Below are positions 14,449-23,759 of a stretch of DNA of 30,489 nucleotides, piece after piece. Made by a program: the position numbers and the translations under genes. Below the pieces are notes generated by a model that had not been told where the DNA came from, did not search any database, and saw only the letters and a program-made list of their open reading frames with translations. Origin of the DNA: an uncultured Chloracidobacterium sp. (GTDB taxonomy: Bacteria > Acidobacteriota > Blastocatellia > Pyrinomonadales > Pyrinomonadaceae); assembly GCA_937941715.1 (NCBI GenBank), contig CALDGX010000031.1:1-30489 (forward strand), given 5' to 3'. The first letter of the stretch is position 1. The number at the start of each line of letters is the position of its first letter.

Positions 14449-16917
14449 TTAGTTAGAAATAGCATTGAACAGCAGTGGAAATGTCGCCAACGACTGTCCT
14501 CTGTACTGCGGGCGAAAGCCGAAGAGAATGATCTTGCCTTTGCCGATTTTTACCTCGACGAGAGCCGCCTTGCCGGCGATCTTTTCGGTACCGAGTGCCC
14601 AGCCGGACAATAGTATCTGCTTTGGGTCGGATGGGTATCGGGCGATGACGCGAATAGTCGGTCGGGAGTCCATTTCCACAGAGTTGAATTTTTTAGCTTC
14701 TTCTGGAGTAAGACTAATACTCATCGATTCTGCGTTCTTGTATGCGTCCTTAAGCTCCTTTCTCACGTTGGCGGATTCGAGAATTTCAAACACTGGCCCG
14801 TTTTCGAACCAGGCGATCGACTGTTGGGGCATTCCTTTGGCGATCGGCGAGGTCAGGTCGAGTTCGGTGCGGAGGATCGAGCCGGGGATGAAGAAATCCT
14901 TGCGGGTGAGGCCCTTGGTTACGTTTTTGATCGGCAGATTGAACTGCTCGATCGCAAAATCTGACGAGCGGTTCAGAAAAACGAGCGTGCCGCCGGCCTC
15001 GACAAACTTTTTCAGATTCTCAACACCTTCCTTTCCAACGCCGCCAACATACTCATCCGGCATCGTCCCCTTCGCATAGCCGTTCAAGATCTGATTCGGC
15101 GACTGGTCGGGGAAAACTATGACATTTACCGTGTTCGATAAATAGGTCATATTAAGTTGACCATTTTGAATCGAATCGTGTCGGACACTGCAAAAATTGC
15201 TTCGGTTCGACATCATCCGTTGTTCGAAGTTTTCGACTACCCATCGCGTCCACCCTTCATCCATTACAGGGTTAAATGAGCGATAAATGCGGTAGTCTAA
15301 TGAACCGTAGCAACGAGAACTCCCACTACTACTACCGCTGCCCCAACCGCCATTGTAAGACTCAAATGTCTTAAATACAGGTTTTACTTTCACGTCCATC
15401 AAAAGTGAAAGGCTGTGAGCAGTTACATCGTAGGGCGGTATTGGCTGACCTTTGTCATCGACCAAATGCGGATATTGCTGGATTTCGAGTAAAGATTTTG
15501 CGAACAAAAAATAAGGCTGCTCTGCCCGTATCATTCTCGTTCCCTCCGCAACTTTAGAATCACCTTCGGCGAAAGGTTTGGCGGAAACGACTTCAACACC
15601 GCTTCTCTCTAATATCTTTACAATACCAATTCCATTGAAAGATGGGGCAAGAGCCAAACCTGTTACCTCACCTACCTTCCTAGGCCGCACCGCTTCCTCC
15701 CCGATCTTGTAGAACCGCGACAGCCATTTCTCACGATTGTCTGAGGCGTGATGGAGCAGACTGAACGCGGCGGTGGTCATTGTGTCGGTGATGTTTGAGA
15801 GCTTCCATTCGCCGCCTTTCCAGACCGGGCCGAAGTTGTCAGTTTCTTTACGGACGTCGTAGCCCTCGCCGCTGCGGAGCTGGTCGTAGGTGACGTTGAT
15901 CGGCGTTGCTAGTCGGGCAGAGGCAGTTTCACTCAAGATCCGCACTCCGCCGTGATAGTGGGAATAGGCACGCGCGGGAGTCCAGGCGTCGTAGGTCGAA
16001 TTGGTGGTTATCCCGGAAAAACCCTTCGAACGCAGGTCGGCGGCCATGGCGTTGCCGAGTTCGGTGTAGCCCTCGACGATTTGTTTCGGCACGTTCGGTT
16101 CAACCGGCTGCATGTACGGCGGCAGGAAAAGCCGCGAGCCGAATTGGCCTTGCTGGTGGATGTCGTGGACGATCTGCGGGTGCCAGACGTTGTGAATTTT
16201 GTCGACCGTGAGCTGCGTCTCGACCTGCGTGAAGGCATACCAGTCGCGGTTGTTATCGTGGCCGACGTACTTGTGATAAAGCTCGGGCGGATCGGTGCCC
16301 TCAAACGGTGTCCCGAGTGTCTTGTCGTACCAATTTTTGACGATATCGACGCCGTCCGGATTTAAGCTCGGGACAAGCAGGATGATCGTGTTGTCGAGTA
16401 TCTTTTTGGTTTCAGCGTCGGTTGCACTCGCCAGCCGGTGGGCAATAAGCATCGACGACAGGGTCGAACCGACCTCGGTCGAATGGACGCCGCAGGTGAT
16501 GAGGACGATGGTTTTGCCCTCCTCGATCAATCGTTCGGCAAACTTAGCTCTGCTTTTGAACGTCCGGGGGTCCGCTAGCTGAGCATTTATCTTCTTATAT
16601 TTTTCGAGATTCTTGAGATTTGCGGGCGAGCTGATCGTTGCGTAAACAAACGGTGCGCCCATCGTCGACCTGCCGATCTCCTGGAACATCACACGGTCGC
16701 TCGCCGCGTCGAGTTTCGTAAAATAATCTACTATCTGCGCCCAACTTGCCAGCTTTCGGTCGTCACCCGGCGCAAAGCCGATGACGTCCTTTGGCGCGGG
16801 AATGCTCTGGGCTCTTGCCGCCGCCGAAAACGATGCAACAAAAGCGGCAATCAGGATGAAATAGAACACAGGCCGTCCAACTCGGCCCTCAATGATCAGA
16901 AAGCGGATATTTTTCAT
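14449..16917 (-). CDS. Secreted M14 family zinc carboxypeptidase with long C-terminal region
   Basis: This 822-residue protein has a signal peptide (spanning about residues 18-36, ending AARAQ). An M14 carboxypeptidase domain follows: zinc ligands H145 and E148 in CGVHSTEVGS, substrate-binding NPDG (186-189) and NNRDW (222-226), and the third zinc ligand in IVHDIHQQG (H251 or H254). The C-terminal 400 residues include MDEGWTRWVVE and a glutamine amidotransferase-like segment with EGVENLKKFVEAGGTLVFL, as in other large secreted M14 proteins. A low-complexity Gly/Ser stretch (GGWGSGSSSGSS) is unusual. The DNA from about 15121 to 15660 is distinctly poorer in GC than the rest. The ATG at 16917 gives the signal peptide. 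It diverges from mgtA. Confidence 0.9.
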   Translation of the reverse strand: MKNIRFLIIEGRVGRPVFYFILIAAFVASFSAAARAQSIPAPKDVIGFAPGDDRKLASWAQIVDYFTKLDAASDRVMFQEIGRSTMGAPFVYATISSPANLKNLEKYKKINAQLADPRTFKSRAKFAERLIEEGKTIVLITCGVHSTEVGSTLSSMLIAHRLASATDAETKKILDNTIILLVPSLNPDGVDIVKNWYDKTLGTPFEGTDPPELYHKYVGHDNNRDWYAFTQVETQLTVDKIHNVWHPQIVHDIHQQGQFGSRLFLPPYMQPVEPNVPKQIVEGYTELGNAMAADLRSKGFSGITTNSTYDAWTPARAYSHYHGGVRILSETASARLATPINVTYDQLRSGEGYDVRKETDNFGPVWKGGEWKLSNITDTMTTAAFSLLHHASDNREKWLSRFYKIGEEAVRPRKVGEVTGLALAPSFNGIGIVKILERSGVEVVSAKPFAEGDSKVAEGTRMIRAEQPYFLFAKSLLEIQQYPHLVDDKGQPIPPYDVTAHSLSLLMDVKVKPVFKTFESYNGGWGSGSSSGSSRCYGSLDYRIYRSFNPVMDEGWTRWVVENFEQRMMSNRSNFCSVRHDSIQNGQLNMTYLSNTVNVIVFPDQSPNQILNGYAKGTMPDEYVGGVGKEGVENLKKFVEAGGTLVFLNRSSDFAIEQFNLPIKNVTKGLTRKDFFIPGSILRTELDLTSPIAKGMPQQSIAWFENGPVFEILESANVRKELKDAYKNAESMSISLTPEEAKKFNSVEMDSRPTIRVIARYPSDPKQILLSGWALGTEKIAGKAALVEVKIGKGKIILFGFRPQYRGQSLATFPLLFNAISN

Positions 16918-17035
16918 ATGGCAAAGTCGATTGCGGTTCTTCGGCTAGTTTAGGTCATTTCGCTCTGATAGATAAACGGCGGAGTGTGACCTCTGACACA
17001 TTTTGCAGTTGGATCGTGGGTGTAATATGAGACGC

Positions 17036-17093
17036 AGGAAGTTTTTCTATGGATTTCGACGTTTATGAAGTTTGGCGAAAAATTGCCGACTGA
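17036..17093 (+). promoter_or_regulatory. Candidate leader ORF with the only good ribosome-binding site before mgtA
   Basis: AGGAAG at 17036-17041 lies 7 nt before an ATG at 17049, which opens a 14-codon frame (MDFDVYEVWRKIAD) ending in TGA at 17091-17093. It overlaps the mgtA start in another frame. The mgtA ATG at 17065 is 23 nt from AGGAAG, too far for normal initiation. The peptide begins with alternating acidic residues, recalling acidic Mg2+-responsive leader peptides. It may instead mark a misplaced mgtA start. Confidence 0.4.
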
Positions 17094-19602
17094 ATACTGG
17101 GAACTCACCGCGGCGGACCTTACTAAAGCTTTCGGTTCGTCGGCCGAAGGCCTGACCGGCCATCAGGCGAAAGCCCGCCTCTCGAAAACGGGCCCTAATC
17201 TGCTCGAGATCCGTCGAGGCGAGTCAGCGCTAAGACTACTTGTAAAACAATTCACCAGTCCGCTTGTCCTTATTTTGATCTTCGCCGTGGCTGTGTCGGT
17301 TTTTGTCGGCGAATGGACCGATGCCGCCGTGATCTCTGCGATAGTAATAGGCAGTGGGATCATCTCATTCGTCCAGGAATTTTCCGCCGGCAACGCGGTC
17401 GCCAAACTACGTGCCCGACTGCGTCACCGGGTCACTGCTGTTCGCGACCGGACAACAAAACAGATCGACGCCGAAAGCATCGTGCCCGGCGACATTGTTT
17501 TACTATCGGCCGGAAGCCTGATACCTGCCGATGGGGTGGTGATCGAGGCCAACGATTGCTTTGTAAATCAGGCGGTACTCACCGGCGAGACATTTCCGGT
17601 CGAGAAGAATACCGTGCCTTCGCCACGCGACGCCGTACTTGCGGCAAGGACAAACTGCGTCTTTATGGGCACATCTGTTCGCAGTGGTTTCGCCAAGGTG
17701 TTGATCACGCAGACCGCAAGAGCGACCGAGTACGGCAAGATCGCGGACCAACTTAGTCTGCGACCGCCTGAGACGGAATTTCAGCGAGGGATACGAAAGT
17801 TCGGCTTGATGCTGAGCCGCATAATGATCATGCTCGTGCTGGTCGTATTTGCAGTAAATGTCGTGATGGAACGGCCTGCAGTCGAGGCCCTGCTCTTTGC
17901 GATCGCACTAGCCGTCGGCATTTCACCCGAACTGTTGCCGGCGATCATTACGATCAATCTCTCCAAGGGTGCCCGGGAAATGGCCCGCAGCGGCGTCATC
18001 GTGCGGCGGCTCGAGGCGATCGAGAATCTCGGCAGCATGGACATACTCTGTACTGACAAGACCGGAACTCTGACCGAGGGTGTGGTCCGGCTGGACGCGG
18101 CTCTCGACAATGCCGGTAAAATGTCGGATCACGTTTATCGGCTTGCCTACCTAAATGCAAATTATCAATCCGGCATACCAAATCCTCTCGACGTGGCGAT
18201 AACATCAGGCCGCTCTGTCGATATTGCCGGCACAAAGAAGTCCGGCGAAGTGCCTTATGATTTCACGCGAAAGCGATTGAGCGTTCTGGTAAGTGACGCA
18301 AAAGGATCGCGTTTGATCACGAAAGGAGCTCTCGATAATGTGCTGGACGTTTGTTCCGACATCCGCAGCGAAACGGGGATGATCCCGTTGACCGAAGAGG
18401 CCCGTAAAGAGATCACCGATCGGTTTGAGGCTTGGAGCGAAGACGGATTCAGGGTTCTGGGTGTTGCGGCGAAAGCGATGGGTAAAGCGACGGTAGTTTC
18501 TCGTCGTGATGAAAGCGATATGACCCTGGAGGGTTTTCTGCTTTTTCTCGATCCGCCGAAGAAAGATGCCGGCGGGGCCATCAAAGCCCTGGCTGACCTC
18601 AAAGTCGGGCTAAAGATCATAACCGGGGACAATCGGTATGTGGCCAGGCACGTTGCCGGCGCGGTGGGGATGCCCGTTGAGGGAGTGATGACCGGAGCGG
18701 AATTAGCGGGATTGGGGGACGAGGCTCTAATGCACCAGGCCGTCCACACGACACTCTTCGTTGAGGTTGATCCAAACCAGAAAGAACGTATTATCAGGGC
18801 CCTTCAAAAGATGGGCCACGTCGTCGGCTATATGGGCGACGGCATCAACGATGCCCCGGCACTGCACGATGCCGATGTCGGGATCTCGGTCGAAGGCGCC
18901 GTTGACGTTGCAAAGGAAGCGGCGGATTTCGTCCTGCTCAAGTCGGGTTTGGAAATACTTGAAAAGGGGATCAAAGAAGGCCGGATCACTTTCGCAAATT
19001 CGCTCAAATACATCTTTACAACCACAAGTGCAAATTTCGGAAATATGTTTAGCATGGCCGGCGCATCGCTCTTTCTGCCATTTTTGCCGCTGCTCGCAAA
19101 ACAGATCTTATTGAATAATTTCCTTTCCGACATTCCTGCGATAGCTATTGCCGGCGACAATGTCGACGCCGAATACATCGCGACTCCGCACAGGTGGGAT
19201 GTGAGATTTATTCGCAATTTCATGATCGTATTCGGATTTGTGAGTTCAGTATTCGATTTTATTACCTTCGGTTTGCTGCTGCTCATCGTGCGGGCGGCCG
19301 AGCCCGAGTTTCAAACCGGATGGTTCATCGAATCGTTACTGACCGAACTCGTCGTTGCTCTTATAGTACGTACTCGGCGTCCGTTCTATCGAAGCACGCC
19401 CGGCCGCTGGCTGTGGATCACGACGCTGGCGGTGTCGGTCCTTACCATCGCGATCCCGTATTTGCCGTACACGAACGTAATGGGATTTGTTCCGCTTCCG
19501 GCTTGGGTCACCGCGTCGATCGTAGCCATAGCCTTGCTTTATGCGATCGCCACCGAGGCCGCGAAAAAGGCCTTTTACAGCAGAATGGGTGCCGCCGTTT
19601 AG
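17065..19602 (+). CDS. mgtA: Magnesium-translocating P-type ATPase (MgtA-like, P3B)
   Basis: The 845-residue protein is a complete P-type ATPase: actuator-domain motif TGE at 173-175 (VLTGETFPVEK), the SPELLPAIITINLSKGA segment that marks the Mg2+ P3B subgroup, the phosphorylated aspartate D331 in CTDKTGTLTEG, KGALDNVL for nucleotide binding, TGDN, and the hinge motif MGDGINDAPAL near 590. Spans are expected in pairs before and after the actuator domain and six at the C-terminus. It imports Mg2+ across the cytoplasmic membrane. It is slightly shorter than enterobacterial MgtA (about 900). The ATG at 17065 has no close ribosome-binding site, and a 14-codon frame overlaps it. An OPT transporter gene follows after 168 nt. 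Confidence 0.93.
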   Translation: MKFGEKLPTEYWELTAADLTKAFGSSAEGLTGHQAKARLSKTGPNLLEIRRGESALRLLVKQFTSPLVLILIFAVAVSVFVGEWTDAAVISAIVIGSGIISFVQEFSAGNAVAKLRARLRHRVTAVRDRTTKQIDAESIVPGDIVLLSAGSLIPADGVVIEANDCFVNQAVLTGETFPVEKNTVPSPRDAVLAARTNCVFMGTSVRSGFAKVLITQTARATEYGKIADQLSLRPPETEFQRGIRKFGLMLSRIMIMLVLVVFAVNVVMERPAVEALLFAIALAVGISPELLPAIITINLSKGAREMARSGVIVRRLEAIENLGSMDILCTDKTGTLTEGVVRLDAALDNAGKMSDHVYRLAYLNANYQSGIPNPLDVAITSGRSVDIAGTKKSGEVPYDFTRKRLSVLVSDAKGSRLITKGALDNVLDVCSDIRSETGMIPLTEEARKEITDRFEAWSEDGFRVLGVAAKAMGKATVVSRRDESDMTLEGFLLFLDPPKKDAGGAIKALADLKVGLKIITGDNRYVARHVAGAVGMPVEGVMTGAELAGLGDEALMHQAVHTTLFVEVDPNQKERIIRALQKMGHVVGYMGDGINDAPALHDADVGISVEGAVDVAKEAADFVLLKSGLEILEKGIKEGRITFANSLKYIFTTTSANFGNMFSMAGASLFLPFLPLLAKQILLNNFLSDIPAIAIAGDNVDAEYIATPHRWDVRFIRNFMIVFGFVSSVFDFITFGLLLLIVRAAEPEFQTGWFIESLLTELVVALIVRTRRPFYRSTPGRWLWITTLAVSVLTIAIPYLPYTNVMGFVPLPAWVTASIVAIALLYAIATEAAKKAFYSRMGAAV

Positions 19603-19612
19603 GAGAGTTCGA

Positions 19613-19634
19613 GATCAGGTGAATTGTCCTGATC
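19613..19634 (+). terminator. Weak hairpin after mgtA
   Basis: GATCAGG (19613-19619) and CCTGATC (19628-19634) form a perfect 7-bp stem with an 8-nt loop, 10 nt after the mgtA stop. It lacks a T-run, so intrinsic termination is doubtful. Confidence 0.3.
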
Positions 19635-19770
19635 ATTTGAGGGTTACTCCGCGTCAAGCATTGCGTTTTTTTGAGTGTGCCTGTAAATTTAACCCAAGTT
19701 CCAACCCTCTTCCCAAAACAGCCGTATTTTGGCGGCGATATAGAGTTCGATTTCAAGGAGACAACCAGGG

Positions 19771-22101
19771 ATGAAAAATCCGTTTCTCGAGAATTTCAAG
19801 CCGTATATTCCCGATGCGTCAACGCTTCGTGAACTAACGCCATTTCCGCTGATCATCGGTACATTGCTCGGCATAATATTTGGTGCCTCATCGTTATATC
19901 TGGTGCTCAAGACCGGACTCACGGTCTCAGCCTCGATACCCGTCGCAGTTATCGCGATCACGTTGTTCAGGCTTCTTTCAAAGATCGGAATGAGGGATGC
20001 GACCATCCTCGAATCCAATGTGATGCAGACCGCGGGCAGCGCCGGCGAATCGATCGCGTTCGGTGTCGGCGTGACAATGCCGGCTATCATGATCCTTGGA
20101 TTCGATCTTGATTTTACCCGGGTTATGCTCGTCGCGGTGATGGGTGGGCTGCTCGGTATCCTGATGATGATCCCGCTCAGGCGGGCACTTATTCGCGACC
20201 AGCACGGCTATCTGAAATATCCCGAGGGCACGGCTTGCGCAGAGGTTCTTAAGGCCGGGGCGTCAAAAGAGTCTCGTGATGCGTCACATGAGGCCGGGGC
20301 CGAAGGCGACGACGACGCTGCTCTACGAGGCGGCAAGATCATTGCGATCGGGTTTGCTATGGGCTTTATCTTCAATGCGCTGATGAAGGTACTGTTCTTT
20401 TGGAAAGAGTCGCCCGGCTATGATTTTTCGAATAAAGGCTTCAAGGGCGGCTCGATCAGCTCCGATAATGACCCGACACTGCTTGGCGTCGGCTACATCA
20501 TCGGCCCAAAGATCGCCGGCCTGATGATGGGCGGAGGCGTGCTTTCTTACCTCGTACTGATCCCGATGATCAAATTCTTCGGCGATTCGCTGACCTCGCC
20601 GGTAGCTCCGGAACTCAGCAAGACCATCGCCGAAATGTCGCCCTCCGGTGTGCGAAGTGCATATGTTCTTTACATAGGTGCCGGTGCGGTCGCGATGGCC
20701 GGTATCATCTCGCTCGTCCGGAGCCTGCCCACGATCTGGCACGGCCTCAAAGGCGGCCTCGCTGACCTCCGCGGCGGTTCAAGCGATGCGAATGGCAAAC
20801 TGCCGAGGACCGATCAGGACCTGTCGATGAAATGGGTCGTCGTCGGGGTGGTGTTGCTGATCGCAGGCATTATGCTGTTCCCGCAATTGGGGTTGAGCAT
20901 ATTTCAGCATCCATTCGTATCGTTCTTTGGTGCGGTGCTGATCATCATTCTCGGATTCCTATTCGTTACAGTTTCGTCTCGATTGACCGGTGAAGTGGGC
21001 TCATCGTCGAATCCGATCTCGGGCATGACAGTCGCGACCCTGCTTATTACGTGCCTCGTATTCCTCGGCCTCGGATGGACTGCTGCCGATCCTTATTTTG
21101 TTACGGCGCTGTCGATCGGCGGTATCGTGTGCATTGCTGCCTCGAACGGAGGCACTACATCGCAGGATCTCAAGACAGGATTTTGGGTTGGCGGCACGCC
21201 CAGGAATCAGCAGATCGCGATCCTCGTCGGAGCGCTGGCTTCGGCATTGGTACTCGGATCGCTGCTGATCTTCCTTAATAGCTCAAGGACCTATTATCAA
21301 AAGGTCGACCCCGCCTCGCCCGAGGCAAAGGTGATCGTGCCGAAAGAGAAGTTCTTTACCGAGGGCGGAAAGGCCAAGGTTGAAAAGGCCGGCGGTAAAT
21401 TCAAAGATACCGACGCTGCCGAGTACCACGTATGGCAGAACACCGAGCCGAAAGACGGCCAGATCGGCAAATATCTGATCGACGCGTCAGGCAAACCGGT
21501 CTACTTTGTTGATCCGGGTATCAACGGGATCCTCAAAAAGGATGACGAGGGAAAAGATCTCGAACGGTTTGACGCCCCGAAGGCGACACTGATGAGCTAT
21601 ATCATCAAAGGTGTGCTGGGGCAGAACCTGCCATGGGGATTGGTGATCCTCGGAGCCATGATCGCCGTCGTGCTGGAGCTTGCCGGGGTACCGTCGCTTG
21701 CTTTTGCGGTCGGCATCTACCTGCCCATCTCGACCTCGACGCCTATTTTTGTCGGGGGCATCGTGCGTTACCTAGTGGATATCTATTTGAAACGCAAACT
21801 CGCCAAACAAAACTTGACGGAAGATCAGATCCTTGCCGAAACCGACAAATCAAACGGCGTTCTGCTTGCCTCGGGTTACATTGCGGGTGGTGCGATCGCC
21901 GGCATTCTTATAGCGGTCTTCGCCGTGATCGAGAGTCTGAAGTTATTCCAGGATGGAATGGAAAAATGGTCGCACGGCGGCAATCCATTTTATGAAGGAG
22001 CGGCTTCGGACATCCTGGGTCTCCTTCCGTTCCTGGGATTGGCGATCGTATTGTATTTCGTTGGACGCGAATGGCTGCTTGCCGGTAAGAAGAGCAGTTA
22101 G
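19771..22101 (+). CDS. OPT family oligopeptide transporter
   Basis: This 776-residue polytopic protein has many spans and the bacterial OPT signature segments: GASSLYLVLKTGLTVSASIP near the start, ESNVMQTAGSAGES, DQHGYLKYPEGTACAEVLKAG, and NGGTTSQDLKTGFWVGGTPRNQQ in the middle. A hydrophilic insertion of about 110 residues (about 510-620, with VDPGINGIL and RFDAPKATLMS) precedes the last membrane block, as in other bacterial members. OPT proteins are secondary carriers for peptides or metal-chelate complexes; the substrate here is unknown. Given the peptidases nearby, peptide uptake is a reasonable guess. GGAG lies about 10 nt before the ATG. A strong intrinsic terminator follows at 22137. 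Confidence 0.92.
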   Translation: MKNPFLENFKPYIPDASTLRELTPFPLIIGTLLGIIFGASSLYLVLKTGLTVSASIPVAVIAITLFRLLSKIGMRDATILESNVMQTAGSAGESIAFGVGVTMPAIMILGFDLDFTRVMLVAVMGGLLGILMMIPLRRALIRDQHGYLKYPEGTACAEVLKAGASKESRDASHEAGAEGDDDAALRGGKIIAIGFAMGFIFNALMKVLFFWKESPGYDFSNKGFKGGSISSDNDPTLLGVGYIIGPKIAGLMMGGGVLSYLVLIPMIKFFGDSLTSPVAPELSKTIAEMSPSGVRSAYVLYIGAGAVAMAGIISLVRSLPTIWHGLKGGLADLRGGSSDANGKLPRTDQDLSMKWVVVGVVLLIAGIMLFPQLGLSIFQHPFVSFFGAVLIIILGFLFVTVSSRLTGEVGSSSNPISGMTVATLLITCLVFLGLGWTAADPYFVTALSIGGIVCIAASNGGTTSQDLKTGFWVGGTPRNQQIAILVGALASALVLGSLLIFLNSSRTYYQKVDPASPEAKVIVPKEKFFTEGGKAKVEKAGGKFKDTDAAEYHVWQNTEPKDGQIGKYLIDASGKPVYFVDPGINGILKKDDEGKDLERFDAPKATLMSYIIKGVLGQNLPWGLVILGAMIAVVLELAGVPSLAFAVGIYLPISTSTPIFVGGIVRYLVDIYLKRKLAKQNLTEDQILAETDKSNGVLLASGYIAGGAIAGILIAVFAVIESLKLFQDGMEKWSHGGNPFYEGAASDILGLLPFLGLAIVLYFVGREWLLAGKKSS

Positions 22102-22136
22102 TTGGTCTGACCATGACTTGTTTTACGTTTTTGAAC

Positions 22137-22169
22137 GCGACACGCTATACTTTTAGCGTGTCGCTTTTT
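22137..22169 (+). terminator. Intrinsic terminator of the OPT transporter gene
   Basis: A perfect 10-bp stem (22137-22146 with 22155-22164, GCGACACGCT and its complement) closes an 8-nt loop and is followed by five T at 22165-22169. It stands 36 nt after the stop codon. Confidence 0.9.
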
Positions 22170-22224
22170 CATTGATGGTTCTTCGATCTGACGCAAATAT
22201 CTCAAATACGTAAGATAGATCATT

Positions 22225-23109
22225 ATGGGTGTCCATTCTCAAAGAGGCGGCTGTCTGTTAATAGCCGGCATGATTTTCAGTACGGCCTTCGGGTGTTCGA
22301 CCGTTTCGCCGAAGAATGATTCGGGGGCCGGGCCTGCTGCCAATTCCAGTTCATCCAATTCGGCCGAAGCGGCAAAGAGCAACGGGGGAGCCAAGATAAC
22401 AATTGACCCGAATGGGCCGGCGGATACCGTGCGCGTATTCTACAAGAACCTTCGTGAAAAGAAGTTTCGCGAGGCGATCTATTTGACAAACCTGCGGCCT
22501 GCGGTCGAGGGCCTTACCGAGGCAGAACTCGGTGAATTTGCTGTTGACTTTGAGGCACTTGCCGGACAGATCCCCGCCGAGGTTCAGATCAATGGCGAGA
22601 TCATCAGCGGCGATCAGGCTACCGTCACCGCCAACTTGCCCGATCCGGACGAAGACGGCAAAAACTCGATCCAGGAGATAAAGCTCAAACGCTCCGGCGA
22701 TGTATGGATCATCCAGACAGTCGACGAGACTGCTGCCGCAAAGATAAAGAAGGACGGCAGATCCTACTTCCTCAACCTGCGGATCGAAACTCACGAGGAA
22801 GAGGCAAAGAAGATGCTCGAACGCATATCCAAAGCTCAACTTGCTCACTCGCTCCAAAACGGCGGAGTGTTTACCGATATGGCGACCTTGATCACGGCCG
22901 GTCTCTTGCCTGAAGATATCGCTTCCAGTGCGTCTACCGGATATAACTACGCGATCAAAGTCGATCAAAACAAGATAAGCTATTTCGCTACGGCCACCCC
23001 GGAAAACTACGGAAAATCCGGCCGACTCTCGTTTCTGCTCCAACTCGACGGAAAGGGAATATCGCACGTGACGAGCAAGGACACGCGCGGCCAACCGATG
23101 AAAAAATAG
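22225..23109 (+). CDS. Probable lipoprotein with NTF2-like middle domain and soluble pilin-like C-terminal domain
   Basis: The 294-residue product begins with a hydrophobic signal segment ending AFGC (possible lipidated C24; the lipobox is imperfect). A Ser/Asn/Ala-rich linker runs to about residue 60. Residues 65-170 (ADTVRVFYKNLREKKFREAIYL through DVWIIQTVDE) look like the DUF4878/NTF2-like fold. Residues 193-285 strongly resemble the globular part of type IV pilins and pseudopilins: ISKAQLAHSLQNGGVFTDMATL, AGLLP, TGYNYAIKV, SYFATATPENYGKSG, LDGKGI. The hydrophobic N-terminal pilin helix is missing from this domain, so it cannot assemble as a pilin by itself. Function is unknown. It follows the OPT terminator and precedes a PilZ gene. 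Confidence 0.8.
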   Translation: MGVHSQRGGCLLIAGMIFSTAFGCSTVSPKNDSGAGPAANSSSSNSAEAAKSNGGAKITIDPNGPADTVRVFYKNLREKKFREAIYLTNLRPAVEGLTEAELGEFAVDFEALAGQIPAEVQINGEIISGDQATVTANLPDPDEDGKNSIQEIKLKRSGDVWIIQTVDETAAAKIKKDGRSYFLNLRIETHEEEAKKMLERISKAQLAHSLQNGGVFTDMATLITAGLLPEDIASSASTGYNYAIKVDQNKISYFATATPENYGKSGRLSFLLQLDGKGISHVTSKDTRGQPMKK

Positions 23110-23212
23110 ATCTAATGTAAAAAAATGCGCAAACTGTTTTGATTTGGGTGTACTATTGCCTTTAGATGGTCTATAAATAGGTTCTTGATCTTGGGGGCAC
23201 AGTTCAAACTTA

Positions 23213-23677
23213 ATGATCAGAAAGCTAATCTCGAGACTTAACCGCACGTTGTCGGAAAAGATGGTTCCGCCCCGTCGGCGATTCACGGCACCGGTGAAGG
23301 TTTGGTTCGATCCCGACATCAATTCCGAACGCCACCGTGTGGCTGCGATGAGTCGCTGCATTCTCGGCGAGACGGTCGATATGAGCAGATCGGGAATCGG
23401 CTTTTTGTCACCTTCGATTCGGATCAGCGAAAAATACCTTGTCGGACACGAACGCCGGTTAAACATCGAGATCGATCTTCCGAACGGAAAGATTCGAATT
23501 TTGGCGATCGGCAAACGCTACAAAAAAGGTGGTGCCGGAGCCTCGGACGACCGCTTTTTGATCGGTGCGGAGATCGTCGGATACGAGCCGGGCAGTGAAG
23601 AAGCGTATCTGCATTTTTTGAAGCACGGCCGCCGATCGCGAAAGGCCGCCGGGGCTCTCGAACTCGGGATCGACTAA
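23213..23677 (+). CDS. PilZ domain protein (putative c-di-GMP receptor)
   Basis: This 154-residue protein carries both halves of the PilZ cyclic-di-GMP binding signature: the arginine cluster RRRF at residues 21-24 and DMSRSGIGF at 56-64 (D56, S58, G61). A beta-barrel pattern follows (LNIEIDLPNGKIRILAIGKRYKK, FLIGAEIVGYE). There is no attached output domain, so it is a stand-alone adaptor type. The preceding gene's pilin-like domain suggests a surface or secretion process as target, but that is inference. The ATG at 23213 lies 103 nt after the lipoprotein gene. An intrinsic terminator follows. Confidence 0.85.
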   Translation: MIRKLISRLNRTLSEKMVPPRRRFTAPVKVWFDPDINSERHRVAAMSRCILGETVDMSRSGIGFLSPSIRISEKYLVGHERRLNIEIDLPNGKIRILAIGKRYKKGGAGASDDRFLIGAEIVGYEPGSEEAYLHFLKHGRRSRKAAGALELGID

Positions 23678-23700
23678 ACCGAACTAACTTGATGAAAGCG

Positions 23701-23728
23701 GCGCAGGTTTTACAGCCTGCGCTTTTTT
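23701..23728 (+). terminator. Intrinsic terminator after the PilZ gene
   Basis: GCGCAGG (23701-23707) pairs with CCTGCGC (23716-23722) around an 8-nt loop and is followed by six T (23723-23728). Confidence 0.9.
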
Positions 23729-23759
23729 GTTTCCCGGAATAGTGAGTATATTAGTTGAA

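Noticed and set aside
22351..23514. 387-codon open frame on the minus strand
   Set aside because: Antisense to the lipoprotein and PilZ genes, both supported by domain motifs; no recognisable protein pattern.
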